Shown one piece after another: positions 1 to 8,568 of a stretch of 64,000 bases of DNA (its first letter is position 1; every line of letters starts with the position of its first letter). The stretch spans positions 1-64,000 of the forward strand of contig NZ_JXTE01000004.1 in assembly GCF_000972385.1 (NCBI RefSeq), written 5' to 3'. Below the pieces are notes generated by a model. It worked only from the letters and a program-made list of their open reading frames with translations. It had not been told where the DNA came from and searched no databases. The DNA comes from Streptomyces sp. WM6386 (lineage in GTDB: Bacteria; Actinomycetota; Actinomycetes; Streptomycetales; Streptomycetaceae). A program made the translations under genes and the position numbers.

Positions 1-357
1 ACCGGAGATCACCAGGTCGTAGCCGGCCTTCTCGATCGCCTTCGCCAGCACCAGCGAGGTGCCGATCGCGTCCGTGCCGTGCAGGTCGTCGTCCTCGACG
101 TGGACCGCCTTGTCGGCGCCCATGGACAGCGCCTTGCGCAGCGCGTCCTTGGCGTCCTCCGGACCGACCGTCAGGACGGTGATCTCGGCGTCATCGGCCT
201 CATCGGCGATCTGCAGGGCCTGCTCGACCGCGTACTCGTCCAGCTCGGAGAGCAGACCGTCCACATCGTCACGGTCGACGGTCAGGTCAGCGGCGAAGTG
301 CCGGTCGCCGGTGGCGTCCGGCACGTACTTCACGGTCACAACTATCTTGAGACTCAC
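1..357 (-). CDS. etfB: Electron transfer flavoprotein beta subunit (N-terminal part)
   Basis: EtfB carries electrons from acyl-CoA dehydrogenases toward the quinone pool as the beta half of the ETF heterodimer. The reading frame opens with GTG at 357 behind AGAGGAG and gives MSLKIVVTVKYVPDATGDRHF, with the family segment VLTVGPEDAKDALRKALSMG near residues 80-100. It runs off the window start, so about 119 residues are visible; etfA would be expected just outside. It is the last visible gene of the CoA-transferase/GntR transcription unit (37 nt gap to the GntR stop), which suggests that the island performs acyl-CoA oxidation. Confidence 0.92.
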   Translation of the reverse strand, partial: MSLKIVVTVKYVPDATGDRHFAADLTVDRDDVDGLLSELDEYAVEQALQIADEADDAEITVLTVGPEDAKDALRKALSMGADKAVHVEDDDLHGTDAIGTSLVLAKAIEKAGYDLVISG

Positions 358-394
358 GGCAATTGCTCCTCTTTCGACAGTTCGGCATACGGCG

Positions 395-1141
395 TCACCG
401 GCCGCTGCGCCGCAGCCGTACGCGGTACGAGTAGTGCTCGGGCAGAAAGTGACTGATCGCCAGCTCGACGAGTTGTCCGGCGACCGACTGGTAGACCCGG
501 TCGATGCGCAGCAGCGCGCGGCCCGGTTCGCAGCCGAGGTGTCCGGCGAGTTCGGGGGTGGCCTCCGCGACCGTGATGCTCTGCTCGGCCTCGGCGATCG
601 GTTCGGGCAGCCGGCCGTCGAGGAAGCCGATGACGGTGGAGGCGCTGGGGGTGCCGGGCTCGGTGAGTTCGGGGACCGACTCCAGCAACTGGCCGACGGC
701 GGGCGGCAGGGAGACCGCGGTGTGGCAGAACGCGGTGTCCTCGTGCAGCCGGACGAAGGCCAGCTTGTGCACCCGGTCGGTGTGCAGGCCCAGTCGCCCG
801 GCCGCGTCGACGTCGACGCGTCGGTGCAGGGGCGTGACGACCCGCATACGGGTGTCGATGGACAGGCCCATCAGGTCGTCCACCGAGCCGAATTGGCGCA
901 GATACTGCTCGTCGCGGGGCGTGGCGAAGGTGCCGCGCCCCGGCACCCGGTGGACCAGCCCTTCCGCCACCAGGTCCTGGAAGGCCCGGCGCACGGTCTG
1001 CCGGCTGATTCCGTAGTGCTCGGCGAGCTGGGCCTCCGTCGGCAGCCGTACCCCCTCGGGGTAGTCGTGCCGCAGGATCGCGGTGCGCAGTTCGCGGGCG
1101 AGCTTCAGGTAGGTGCTCTCACGCTGTGGTTGCTCGAGCAT
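395..1141 (-). CDS. GntR-family (HutC/UTRA type) transcriptional regulator
   Basis: A 248-residue repressor or activator. Residues 9-75 form the GntR winged helix (LPTEAQLAEHYGISRQTVRR, then GLVHRVPGRGTF), followed by a UTRA-like effector domain ending at ISHFLPEHYSYRVRLRRSGR. An upstream in-frame extension overlaps the CoA-transferase and lacks typical composition, so ATG 1141 is preferred. It sits between a CoA-transferase gene (16 nt gap) and etfB. The effector is probably an acid or CoA thioester of the local pathway; this is inference. The ATTTG-N6-CAAAT palindrome at the CoA-transferase promoter is a possible target. Confidence 0.88.
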   Translation of the reverse strand: MLEQPQRESTYLKLARELRTAILRHDYPEGVRLPTEAQLAEHYGISRQTVRRAFQDLVAEGLVHRVPGRGTFATPRDEQYLRQFGSVDDLMGLSIDTRMRVVTPLHRRVDVDAAGRLGLHTDRVHKLAFVRLHEDTAFCHTAVSLPPAVGQLLESVPELTEPGTPSASTVIGFLDGRLPEPIAEAEQSITVAEATPELAGHLGCEPGRALLRIDRVYQSVAGQLVELAISHFLPEHYSYRVRLRRSGR

Positions 1142-1157
1142 CGACGTCGCCCCGTCG

Positions 1158-2348
1158 TCAGACGACGCCGTCGGCGCGCAGCGCCTCGATGTCGTCGCGG
1201 CTGTGGCCGAGCCCGGTGAGGATCGCGTCGGTGTGCTCGCCCACCGCCGGCACGGGGTCCATGCGGGCGGGCAGCCCCGCCAGGTCGGCCGGCGGCAGCA
1301 GTGCCTGCACGGTGGCGCCCGGTACACCCACCTCGCGCCAGCGGCCACGGGCGGCCAGCACGGGGTGGTCGAGGAATGCGGCGATGTCGTTGACACCGGC
1401 GCAGGCGATGCCGATGTCCTCCAGGTCCTTGAGGATCTCCTCGGCGTCGGAGCGCGCACAGCGCTCGGCGACGACGGCGTTGATCTCCTCGCGGTGGGCG
1501 ACACGGTCGGAGCCGGTGGCGAAGCGCGGGTCGGTGGTCAGCTCGGGATCGCCGAGGAACTCCGCGCACAGCACGGCCCACTCGCGCTCGTTCTGGATGG
1601 AGAACAGCACGTCCTTGCCGTCGGCGGACCTGAAGGTGCCGTAGGGGGCGATGGTGGCGTGCTGGGTGCCCAGGCGTGGGGGCTGCCTGCCGCCGTACTG
1701 CGTGTAATTGGCTGGCTGGCCCATCCACTCGGCCAGTGCCTCGAAGAGGGACACCTCCACCGGGTGGGCCGTGCCCGTGGTGGCGCGTGTGTACAGGGCG
1801 GTCAGGACGCCGCTGTAGGCGTACATCCCGGCGGCGATGTCGGCTACCGAGATGCCGACCCGCGCGGTCTCCTGCGGGGTTCCGGTCAGGGAGACCAGGC
1901 CGGTCTGGCACTGCACCAGCAGGTCGTAGGACTTGCGGTCGGCCCATGGTCCGTCGGTGCCGTATCCGGAGATCGTGCACGGGATGAGCCGTGGCCGGCG
2001 CTCGGTGAGTGTGCCGGTGTCGAGGCCGAGGCGGTCGACGGCGCCGGGGGCGAGGTTCTGCATGAAGACGTCGGCGTCGTCGAGGAGCCGGTGCAGGATC
2101 TCCAGGCCGCGCGGATCCTTGAGGTCCAGGGTGAGGGATTCCTTCGAGCGGTTCAGCCAGACGAAATAGCTGGAGTGACCGTGGACGGTCGTGTCGTACC
2201 GCCGCGCGAAGTCACCGCCGCCCGGCCGCTCCACCTTGATGATCCGGGCGCCGAGGTCGGCCAGCTGCCGGGTGGCGTAGGGGGCGGCCACCGCCTGCTC
2301 CAGGCTGACGACCGTGATCCCGGACAGAGGAAGCTTCGGGACGCTCAT
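1158..2348 (-). CDS. Class III CoA-transferase (CaiB/BaiF family)
   Basis: 396-residue formyl-CoA-transferase-type enzyme that moves CoA between carboxylic acids. Seen: GITVVSLEQAVAAPYATRQL near the N terminus, the conserved CoA/Asp region PGAVDRLGLD near residue 110 and GYGTDGPWADRKSYDLLVQ in the middle, all typical of CaiB/BaiF. The start was set at ATG 2348 because the first conserved strand follows directly; a possible extension to 2396 would run through the promoter. No Shine-Dalgarno sequence precedes it, while a promoter ends 8 nt upstream, so the mRNA is probably leaderless. A second family member lies at 10190-11404. The substrate is unknown. Confidence 0.9.
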   Translation of the reverse strand: MSVPKLPLSGITVVSLEQAVAAPYATRQLADLGARIIKVERPGGGDFARRYDTTVHGHSSYFVWLNRSKESLTLDLKDPRGLEILHRLLDDADVFMQNLAPGAVDRLGLDTGTLTERRPRLIPCTISGYGTDGPWADRKSYDLLVQCQTGLVSLTGTPQETARVGISVADIAAGMYAYSGVLTALYTRATTGTAHPVEVSLFEALAEWMGQPANYTQYGGRQPPRLGTQHATIAPYGTFRSADGKDVLFSIQNEREWAVLCAEFLGDPELTTDPRFATGSDRVAHREEINAVVAERCARSDAEEILKDLEDIGIACAGVNDIAAFLDHPVLAARGRWREVGVPGATVQALLPPADLAGLPARMDPVPAVGEHTDAILTGLGHSRDDIEALRADGVV

Positions 2349-2355
2349 ATGGCCT

Positions 2356-2386
2356 ATTTGTACGGCCAAATCGAGGACACTGTCAA
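2356..2386 (-). promoter_or_regulatory. SigA-type promoter with overlapping palindrome, CoA-transferase
   Basis: Reading the minus strand: consensus -35 TTGACA (2386-2381), 18 nt spacer, -10 TACAAA (2362-2357), then 8 nt to the ATG at 2348, which implies a leaderless transcript. A perfect inverted repeat ATTTG-N6-CAAAT (2356-2371) covers the -10 region, well placed for repression, perhaps by the co-transcribed GntR protein. Confidence 0.65.
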
Positions 2387-2486
2387 AGTGATCCAAGTCA
2401 TGTGCGCGTGGTCATGTGTACGCACCGGGCCAGCGCCTGCGGGCAGGGAGGAAGGACCGCCGGTCCCCCCTCCTCACCCCGCGTGA

Positions 2487-2753
2487 TCAGGACTGGCGGC
2501 TCGGATGGCACAGCACCATCACTGCGCGGGCGACGAGTTCGCCGGCGCCGCCGAGCTCCTGCCGGTAGCGGTCCGTCATCTCCCGTACGGTCTCCGCGAA
2601 CTCGGGATCGACGGCGCGGGCGCGCGCGGGGGGAGGCAGTTCCTGCGCCATGGCGCGGCGACGGGCGAGGAGGGTGATGATCTCCTCGTCGAGACGCTCT
2701 ATACGGTCCGGTGACGGGTCCGCCGTCAGGTCGGCGGTGCTGTTCGTCGTCAC
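2487..2753 (-). CDS. Chorismate-mutase-like protein (AroQ fold)
   Basis: A small all-helical protein of 88 residues. RIERLDEEIITLLARRRAMA is the classic first helix of AroQ-type chorismate mutases, followed by a second helix around FAETVREMTDRYRQELG. GTG 2753 was chosen because GGAGA lies about 8 nt upstream. It is third in the unit amidohydrolase - acyl-CoA ligase - this gene (38 nt gap after the ligase). Stand-alone AroQ domains convert chorismate to prephenate, but the catabolic setting could mean recruitment to another reaction; a true role in aromatic amino acid synthesis is not indicated by the neighbours. Confidence 0.75.
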   Translation of the reverse strand: MTTNSTADLTADPSPDRIERLDEEIITLLARRRAMAQELPPPARARAVDPEFAETVREMTDRYRQELGGAGELVARAVMVLCHPSRQS

Positions 2754-2791
2754 AATGAATCTCCGTTCTCCCGCGGGTGACGCGACGGGCC

Positions 2792-4225
2792 TCATCGCAG
2801 TTGGTCCTTCAACACCTTGCCCGTGGCGCCGATCGGCAACTCCTCCCGGAACTCCACGGATCGGGGCACCTTGTAACCGGCCATGCGTTCCCGGCTCCAG
2901 GCGATCAGCTCCTGCGCCGACACCCGGCCGTGCCGTACGACGAAGGCCTTGCCCACCTGACCCATCCGCGTGTCGGGGACGCCCACCACCGCGGCCTGGG
3001 CGACCGCCGGGTGCTGGAGCAGGAAGCCCTCGATCTCGGCGGGGTAGGCGTTGAAGCCGCCCACCACGAACATGTCCTTCTTCCGGCCGACGATCCTGAG
3101 CCGTCCCCGGTCGTCGAGCGTGCCGAGGTCACCGGTGTGCAGCCAGCCGTCAGGGTCGATCGCCTCGGCCGTCGCCGCGGGGTCGTCGAGGTAGCCGAGC
3201 ATGACGCTGTAGCCGCGCACCAGCACCTCGCCGTCGTCGGCGATACAGACCTCCAGACCGTCGCAGGGGAGGCCGACGGTCGTGGCGATCTCCTCGAAGG
3301 AGTCGCCGGAACGGGATGCCGTGACCGTGCCGGCCTCGGTGAGGCCGTAACCGGTCATGATCGTCCGGAAGGGCAGTTCGCTTCTGATCCGGCGGATGAG
3401 CTCCACGGGGATGTCCGCCGACCCGGTCACCGCCGCCCGCAGCGACGACAGGTCCCGGCCGCCCGTCGCCTCCGCCTCCAGGAGGCAGTGGTAGAGCGTG
3501 GGCGGGCCGGGCAGCATCGTCACCCGTTCGCGTTCGACCAGGTCGAGCACGTGGTCCACGTCGAAGACCGGCACCGGGAGGATGGTCGCGCCCCGGATCA
3601 GGGAGGCGATACAGCCCGCCTTCCAGCCGAACATGTGGAAGAACGGGTTGACGATCAGATAGCGGTCGCCCTCGCGCAGGTCCGCCAGCTCGCACCACTC
3701 CGCGAACAGCCGAAGGTTCTGCGCGTGGCTCATCAGGACGCCCTTGGGGCGGCCCGTCGTCCCCGAGGTGAAGATGATGTCGGAGAGGTCCGATCCGCTC
3801 ACCTCGCACTCGTACGGTGGTCCGCTCGCGAGGAAGTCCGACTTCAGGTCGATCACCGGCACGCCGGGCGGCCCGGTGAACTCCAGGCCCAAAAAGCCCT
3901 GTTGGACGAGCAGGGCCTTCACTCCGCCCCGTACGACGATGTCGTGCGCCTCGTCCGCCTTGAACCGGGTGTTGACCGGCACCAGCACCCCGCCGGCGGC
4001 GAGCAGGCCGAATCCCGCGACGAGCCACTCCGCGGAGTTGGGCGCCCAGATCGCCACCCGGTCGCCCTTTTCCACCCCCAGTGCCTTGAAGGCTCCCGCC
4101 GCTTTCCGTACCCGCTCGGCGAGTTCGGCGAAGGTGAGCCGCAGCGGGCCGTCGACGACCGCTTCGGCGTCACCGAAGCGGTCGGCGGCGGTGAGCACCA
4201 TCCGGGGGATGGACTCCCAGGTCAT
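2792..4225 (-). CDS. Acyl-CoA synthetase (class I adenylate-forming ligase)
   Basis: 477 residues. Activates a carboxylic acid to acyl-AMP and then acyl-CoA. All family motifs are visible: IIFTSGTTGRPKGVL (P-loop), GYGLTEAGT, GWLHTGDLG with the ribose-binding Asp, GRKKDMFVVGGFNAYPAEIE in the hinge, and the C-terminal lysine in ATGKVLKDQL. The start ATG overlaps the amidohydrolase stop by 4 bp (ATGA), indicating translational coupling. A second, more distant ligase is at 5439-7001, so the island may activate two different acids or intermediates. Substrate unknown; closest in feel to FadD/cyclohexanecarboxylate-type ligases. Confidence 0.92.
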   Translation of the reverse strand: MTWESIPRMVLTAADRFGDAEAVVDGPLRLTFAELAERVRKAAGAFKALGVEKGDRVAIWAPNSAEWLVAGFGLLAAGGVLVPVNTRFKADEAHDIVVRGGVKALLVQQGFLGLEFTGPPGVPVIDLKSDFLASGPPYECEVSGSDLSDIIFTSGTTGRPKGVLMSHAQNLRLFAEWCELADLREGDRYLIVNPFFHMFGWKAGCIASLIRGATILPVPVFDVDHVLDLVERERVTMLPGPPTLYHCLLEAEATGGRDLSSLRAAVTGSADIPVELIRRIRSELPFRTIMTGYGLTEAGTVTASRSGDSFEEIATTVGLPCDGLEVCIADDGEVLVRGYSVMLGYLDDPAATAEAIDPDGWLHTGDLGTLDDRGRLRIVGRKKDMFVVGGFNAYPAEIEGFLLQHPAVAQAAVVGVPDTRMGQVGKAFVVRHGRVSAQELIAWSRERMAGYKVPRSVEFREELPIGATGKVLKDQLR

Positions 4226-5400
4226 GCGGGGATCAGCCGGGCCAGATTGCCGCCCATGATCTTGGCCTGGTCGGGCACGGCCAGCCCCTGGATGGCGTTG
4301 ACGTACGAGGTCGGCTGGGACAGGCCCTCGGGGTGCGGGTAGTCCGAGCCGAACAGGATGCGGTCGACGCCGATGAGGTCGACAAGGCCGCCCAGGTCCT
4401 CCTCGTAGAACGGGCTGACGTGGATGCTGTTCTTCACGGCCTCCACCGGGTCGCCGAGGAACTCGTTCGGCATCTTCTTGTGGACGTCGGCGAGTTGGTC
4501 GAGCAGCGGGGCCACCCACGAGGAGCCGTTCTCGATGAGGGCGATCTTCAGCTCGGGGAAGCGGAACAGCGCGCCGTGGCACACCCACGCGGCCACCGCG
4601 TCCTGGATCGGCCGCCATTCCGAGACCGTACGGAAGGCGTTGGGCTTGAACGGCAGCATCTCGCCCCGGCCGCCCTCCCAGTCGCTCGTGTACCTCGCGT
4701 AGCCGCTGTCGGAGGAGTGCATCGCGACCAGGACCCCGGTCTCCACGACCCGCTTCCAGAAGGGGTCGAACTCCTCCAGCGCGAACGAGCGCGAGCCGCC
4801 GTGCCCCGGCACCGGGGCCGGGCGGATGAGTACGGCCTTCGCGCCGCGCTCCACCGCCCAGTCGAGCTCGGCGATCGCCTTCTCGACGATCGGCAGGGTG
4901 ATCACGGGCGTGGTGAGGATCCGGTCCTTGTAGTTGAACGACCAGGTCTCGTACAACCACTCGTTGAGCGAGTGGATCACCGCGTGGATCAGCTCCGGGT
5001 GATGCCGCATCCGCTCCTCGATGAGACTCGCGAGCGTCGGGAACATCAGCGTCCGCTGTACGCCGAGTTCGTCCAGCAGCTCAAGGCGCGGGCCCGGTTC
5101 ACGGAACGCCGGGATCGAGCGCATCGGGTCGCCGAAGATCTCCCGGCGTGACTTGCCGTCGGGGTTGCCGACCCGGAAGTACTCCTCCATCGCGCCCGGG
5201 CGGGCGACGACCTCGAAGGTCGGGTTAGGGATGTACTCGCTGATCCGGCCCAGGATCGCGATCTTCGTACGGCCGTTGACCTGTACGTACTGGATCGCGC
5301 CCTCGTACTCCTTGGGGAGGTGCTTCGTCAGCGCCTCCTCGGTCTCGTACAGGTGGTTGTCCGCGTCGAAGAGCGGATACGGCAGCGCACGCGACGTCAT
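4222..5400 (-). CDS. Amidohydrolase-2 family metal-dependent hydrolase/decarboxylase
   Basis: 392 residues, TIM-barrel amidohydrolase of the ACMSD/resorcylate-decarboxylase branch. FDADNHLYE near residue 11 holds the first metal ligands, a histidine follows in LVAMHSSDSG, and the late Asp lies in ILFGSDYPHPEG. A perfect AAGGAGG site precedes ATG 5400. Members of this branch decarboxylate aromatic acids or hydrolyse C-N/C-C bonds, and they are common in actinobacterial clusters with P450, lipid-transfer-like thiolase and CoA-transferase genes. It is coupled by ATGA overlap to the downstream ligase, so its product is plausibly the acid that is CoA-activated (inference). Confidence 0.88.
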   Translation of the reverse strand: MTSRALPYPLFDADNHLYETEEALTKHLPKEYEGAIQYVQVNGRTKIAILGRISEYIPNPTFEVVARPGAMEEYFRVGNPDGKSRREIFGDPMRSIPAFREPGPRLELLDELGVQRTLMFPTLASLIEERMRHHPELIHAVIHSLNEWLYETWSFNYKDRILTTPVITLPIVEKAIAELDWAVERGAKAVLIRPAPVPGHGGSRSFALEEFDPFWKRVVETGVLVAMHSSDSGYARYTSDWEGGRGEMLPFKPNAFRTVSEWRPIQDAVAAWVCHGALFRFPELKIALIENGSSWVAPLLDQLADVHKKMPNEFLGDPVEAVKNSIHVSPFYEEDLGGLVDLIGVDRILFGSDYPHPEGLSQPTSYVNAIQGLAVPDQAKIMGGNLARLIPA

Positions 5401-5409
5401 GAGACCCTC

Positions 5410-5437
5410 CTTGGCGAATTGCGAGAATCATATTCTC
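5410..5437. promoter_or_regulatory. Candidate operator upstream of the amidohydrolase unit
   Basis: The 38-bp gap between two minus-strand genes contains the perfect palindrome GAGAATCATATTCTC (5423-5437). Positions 5410-5428 also match 12 of 19 positions of the stronger sites at 7052 and 12876 (conserved right half GAGAAT). Likely the same repressor, with an internal promoter for the genes at 5400-2487. Confidence 0.5.
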
Positions 5438-5438
5438 A

Positions 5439-7001
5439 TCATGTGCGTACGGCAATGTCCTGCCGGAGTCGGAACTTCTGGACCTTGCCGCTCGCGGTCC
5501 TCGGGAAGTCGGTGACGCCGTGCAGCTCCTCGGGCCACTTCTGCCTGGCCAGGCCGGAGTTGTCGAGGTGGGCGCGCATCTCGTCGAGGCCGGGGAGGCG
5601 ATGGCCGGGCAGCATGCGCAGGACGGCGGCGGCGTGTTCGCCGAGCCGGGCGTCGGGGGCGGCGACCACCGCGGCCTCCGCGACGCCGGGCAGGGTGAGG
5701 AGGACTTCCTCGACCTCCAGGGCGCTGACGTTCTCGCCGCCGCGGATGATGATGTCGGACTTGCGATCGGTGATCGTGAGATAGCCGTCCTCGTCGAGGA
5801 CGCCGACGTCACCGGTGTGGTACCAGCCCTCCTCGTCGAAGAACCGCTCGGTCAGGGCCGGATCGGTGTAGCCGAGGCAGAGGTCCGGGCCGCGGCTGAG
5901 TACTTCGCCGTCCTCGGCCAGACGTACCTCCACGCCCGGCCGCGCGTCCCCGTCCGTGAAGAGGCGCTTGGCCTCCGGGGCGTCGAACCGTGACGACGTG
6001 ACCGAGGGGTGCTCGGTGCTCCCGTAGGACCGGAAGACGTGCACCCCGAGACCGGCCAGACGGGTCGTGACCGCCGCCGGGACCGACGAACCGCCCAGCC
6101 CCGCGTACCTCATGTGCCGCAGATGGGCCCGGGTGAAGTCGGGGTGGTCGAGCAGGCTCGTCACGTAATAGGGGGCGCCGCCGCCGATGTGGAGGTTGTG
6201 CCGGGTCATCAACTCCAGTGCCTGGCCCGGGTCCCACACGTCGGTGAGATGGACCGGGGAGCCCTCCAGGACCGGGATGAGGAAGGCGTTCACCATGCCG
6301 ATGAAGTGGCCGACCGGGGCCGCGGTGAGCTGATGGCCGCGGTCGGGCGGGTAGCTCGCGGTGAGCTGACGGGTCTCGTGGCCGAGCGTCTGGTGGCTGT
6401 GGACCACGCCCTTCGGGTCGCGGGTCGTGCCCGAGGTGAAGGCGATGAGGGCGGGGCCCGTCGGATCGGCGGGCAGGGCGGCGGGGAGCGGGGTGGCGCT
6501 CAGCAGGTCGTCGAAGTCCTCGACGCGCGGCTCCCGTCGCGTGGCACCGCCCACCACGCCGACCACGGGCACGTCCGCGCACAGGTCGGCCCGGAACTCC
6601 AGCCTGCCGAACCGCTCGGCGGCCACGAAGGCCTTCGGCTTCACCGCTTCGAGGATGTACCCGACCTCCTTGCGCCCGTAGAAGTGGACGATCGGCACGA
6701 CGGCCGCACCGAGAAACGCCGAGGCCCAGAACACCGCCGCGGCCTCCATCCAGTTGGGCAACTGGAAGGCGACGGTGTCGCCGGGACCCACGCCCCGCTC
6801 GCGCAGTCCGCTCGCCAGACGGCGCGCGACCTGCTCGACGTCATGGAACGTTCCGGACCAGGGGCGGACGGCCGAGTGCACCCGGAACTCGGCGCCGGGC
6901 GCAGCCGCGAGGCCTCGTGCGAGCAGGTCCCCGATCGTGTCCCGGGTCCACCAGCCCTCTGCCTCGTAGCGCTTGGCCAACTCTGCGGGGATCCTTCGCA
7001 T
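5439..7001 (-). CDS. AMP-dependent acyl/aryl-CoA ligase
   Basis: 520 residues of the class I ligase fold, resembling cyclohexanecarboxylate-CoA ligases (AliA type). Motifs: LIAFTSGTTRDPKGVVHSH, SYGSTEHPSVTSS, GWYHTGDVG, DRKSDIIIRGGENVSALEVE and the catalytic lysine in TASGKVQKFRLR. ATG 7001 has GGGAGGTAG 8 nt upstream and begins MRRIPAELAKRYEAEGWW, typical for this subgroup; an upstream extension to 7046 lacks support. Transcribed divergently from the enoyl-CoA hydratase across a 94-bp region with the operator at 7052-7070. Confidence 0.92.
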   Translation of the reverse strand: MRRIPAELAKRYEAEGWWTRDTIGDLLARGLAAAPGAEFRVHSAVRPWSGTFHDVEQVARRLASGLRERGVGPGDTVAFQLPNWMEAAAVFWASAFLGAAVVPIVHFYGRKEVGYILEAVKPKAFVAAERFGRLEFRADLCADVPVVGVVGGATRREPRVEDFDDLLSATPLPAALPADPTGPALIAFTSGTTRDPKGVVHSHQTLGHETRQLTASYPPDRGHQLTAAPVGHFIGMVNAFLIPVLEGSPVHLTDVWDPGQALELMTRHNLHIGGGAPYYVTSLLDHPDFTRAHLRHMRYAGLGGSSVPAAVTTRLAGLGVHVFRSYGSTEHPSVTSSRFDAPEAKRLFTDGDARPGVEVRLAEDGEVLSRGPDLCLGYTDPALTERFFDEEGWYHTGDVGVLDEDGYLTITDRKSDIIIRGGENVSALEVEEVLLTLPGVAEAAVVAAPDARLGEHAAAVLRMLPGHRLPGLDEMRAHLDNSGLARQKWPEELHGVTDFPRTASGKVQKFRLRQDIAVRT

Positions 7002-7051
7002 GTGCCTGCTACCTCCCGTACGGTGCGGCTCCGACCGGCGGCGCATACGCT

Positions 7052-7070
7052 ATTCTCGGATTTGGAGAAT
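7052..7070. promoter_or_regulatory. Operator ATTCTC-N7-GAGAAT between divergent genes
   Basis: Perfect 6-bp inverted repeat with central GGATTTG. It lies 51 bp from the ligase start (7001) and 26 bp from the hydratase start (7096), so one bound dimer could control both. It shares TTCTCGGATT and GAGAA with the site at 12876-12894. Confidence 0.65.
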
Positions 7071-7095
7071 GCCAATATCCCTCGGGGGGAATCAC

Positions 7096-7815
7096 GTGAT
7101 TGACCTCGAACTGGACGACGGCCTGGCCGTCCTCACGATCGACCGCCCGCACGCCCGCAACGCCATCTCGCTCGACACCATGGGCGAGTTGGAGAAGGCG
7201 CTCGACGCGGCGGAGGGTGCGCGGGCACTGGTGGTCAAGGGCGCCGGAGAGCGGGCGTTCGTCTCCGGGGGAGACCTCAAGGAACTCGCCGCGATCCGCA
7301 CCGAGGACGAGGCGGTCGCGATGGCCCGGCGGATGCGGGGCGTCTGCGACCGCATCGCCGCCTTCCCCGGACCCGTTGTCGCCGCGCTCAACGGACATGC
7401 CCTGGGCGGCGGGGCCGAGGTCGCCGTGGCCGCCGACATCCGGGTCGCCGCGGACGACATCAGGATCGGCTTCAACCAGGTGACTCTGGAGATCATGCCC
7501 GCGTGGGGCGGTGCGGAGCGGCTGGCCGCGCTGGTGGGGCGGGGGAGGGCGCTGATGCTCGCGGGGAGCGGAGCCGTACTCGACGCCGCGGAGGCGCAGC
7601 GCCTCGGACTCGTCGACCAGGTGATTGCCCGCGCCGCTTTCGAAGAAGGCTGGCGTGCCCTGGCCAGATCCCTCGCGACGGTTCCAGCCGGTGAGGTCAA
7701 GCGTGTTGTCTCCGACGGCACTTCGGCCGACGATGCGGTACGCGCTTTCGCTCGGCTGTGGGTGGCCGACGCGCACTGGTCGGCGGCGGAACGGCTACTG
7801 GCACGCGGAAAGTGA
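7096..7815 (+). CDS. Enoyl-CoA hydratase/isomerase family protein
   Basis: 239-residue crotonase-fold enzyme acting on CoA thioesters. Visible: HARNAISLDTMGELEKAL, the oxyanion-hole segments AFVSGGDLKELA and ALNGHALGGGAEVAVAADIR, and an acidic residue in FNQVTLEIMPAWGGAERL at the usual catalytic position. GTG 7096 is preceded by a GGGGGGA purine run and begins MIDLELDDGLAVLTIDRPHA; longer in-frame starts overlap the divergent ligase. Single-gene unit opposite the ligase, in keeping with hydration or isomerisation of the acyl-CoA that the ligase makes. Confidence 0.9.
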   Translation: MIDLELDDGLAVLTIDRPHARNAISLDTMGELEKALDAAEGARALVVKGAGERAFVSGGDLKELAAIRTEDEAVAMARRMRGVCDRIAAFPGPVVAALNGHALGGGAEVAVAADIRVAADDIRIGFNQVTLEIMPAWGGAERLAALVGRGRALMLAGSGAVLDAAEAQRLGLVDQVIARAAFEEGWRALARSLATVPAGEVKRVVSDGTSADDAVRAFARLWVADAHWSAAERLLARGK

Positions 7816-7956
7816 CGCGCCCCGCGAAGGCCTGGGACGCGCTCCTACGCACCAACCAGTTCGCCTGCACATGGTCTTCCTGGCCTCGGCCCTGTCCTCC
7901 TACGTCACCGGCACCCCTCCACTCCGACGCCGGCACCCACGCCTCGTCGGGGTGGT

Positions 7957-8544
7957 TCAAATGGCCGGGGTCGGAGTGGGCGAACCATGCCCCGACGCAT
8001 CTGGTCGAGGACCGGCAAGCTCCACGGTGAGGCGCATCCGGACGTAGTGCCCGTCACCCGGACCGGGCCGCCGGTGCCCGTCGGGCCGCCAGCCGTGCCG
8101 GGCATAGAAGCCCTGGGCCCGGCTGTTGCGCTCCCAGGCCTCCAGCACCCCGGCCGTCAAGGACGCGTCCCGAAGGTGCCGCACGAACGCCGCGTGCAGC
8201 CGGGCGCCGATCCCCTGTCCCCAAGAACCCGGGCGGACGTGGATCTGGTACAGCTGCCCGGCGGCCGCGGCGTCCATATCGGCGTCATGTGGTGGCCCCA
8301 TCGCCAGGACGCCCACCAGCTCGGCCTCCCGTACGGCGCACAGGACCGTCTTGGAGTCGTTGCGCACGGCGCGCAGCCACATCTCCCGCCGCCCGGACCA
8401 TGCCTCAGGTGAGGTGAGCTCCGGCTCGCACCATCCGCCCGCCTCGTAGTACGCGGCACGCGCCCACGTGTGCAGATCGGTGATGGCGTCCAGGTCGGCG
8501 AGGCCCGCGGGGCGCAGCGAGGTGGTCACGCGTGTACGACGCAC
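7957..8544 (-). CDS. GNAT-family N-acetyltransferase
   Basis: About 195 residues. The acetyl-CoA pyrophosphate loop is clear in IHVRPGSWGQGIGARLHAAF, followed by AWERNSRAQGFYARHGWRPDG, the standard GNAT C-terminal strands. GTG 8544 and GTG 8529 are both possible starts; GAGGTG lies close to the first. Located 24 nt after the SDR stop, so it may be the distal gene of the 12849-7957 unit. Its substrate is not indicated and it may be unrelated to the catabolic pathway. Confidence 0.85.
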   Translation of the reverse strand: MRRTRVTTSLRPAGLADLDAITDLHTWARAAYYEAGGWCEPELTSPEAWSGRREMWLRAVRNDSKTVLCAVREAELVGVLAMGPPHDADMDAAAAGQLYQIHVRPGSWGQGIGARLHAAFVRHLRDASLTAGVLEAWERNSRAQGFYARHGWRPDGHRRPGPGDGHYVRMRLTVELAGPRPDASGHGSPTPTPAI

Positions 8545-8568
8545 ACACCTCGCCGCGCAGTTCCCGCC

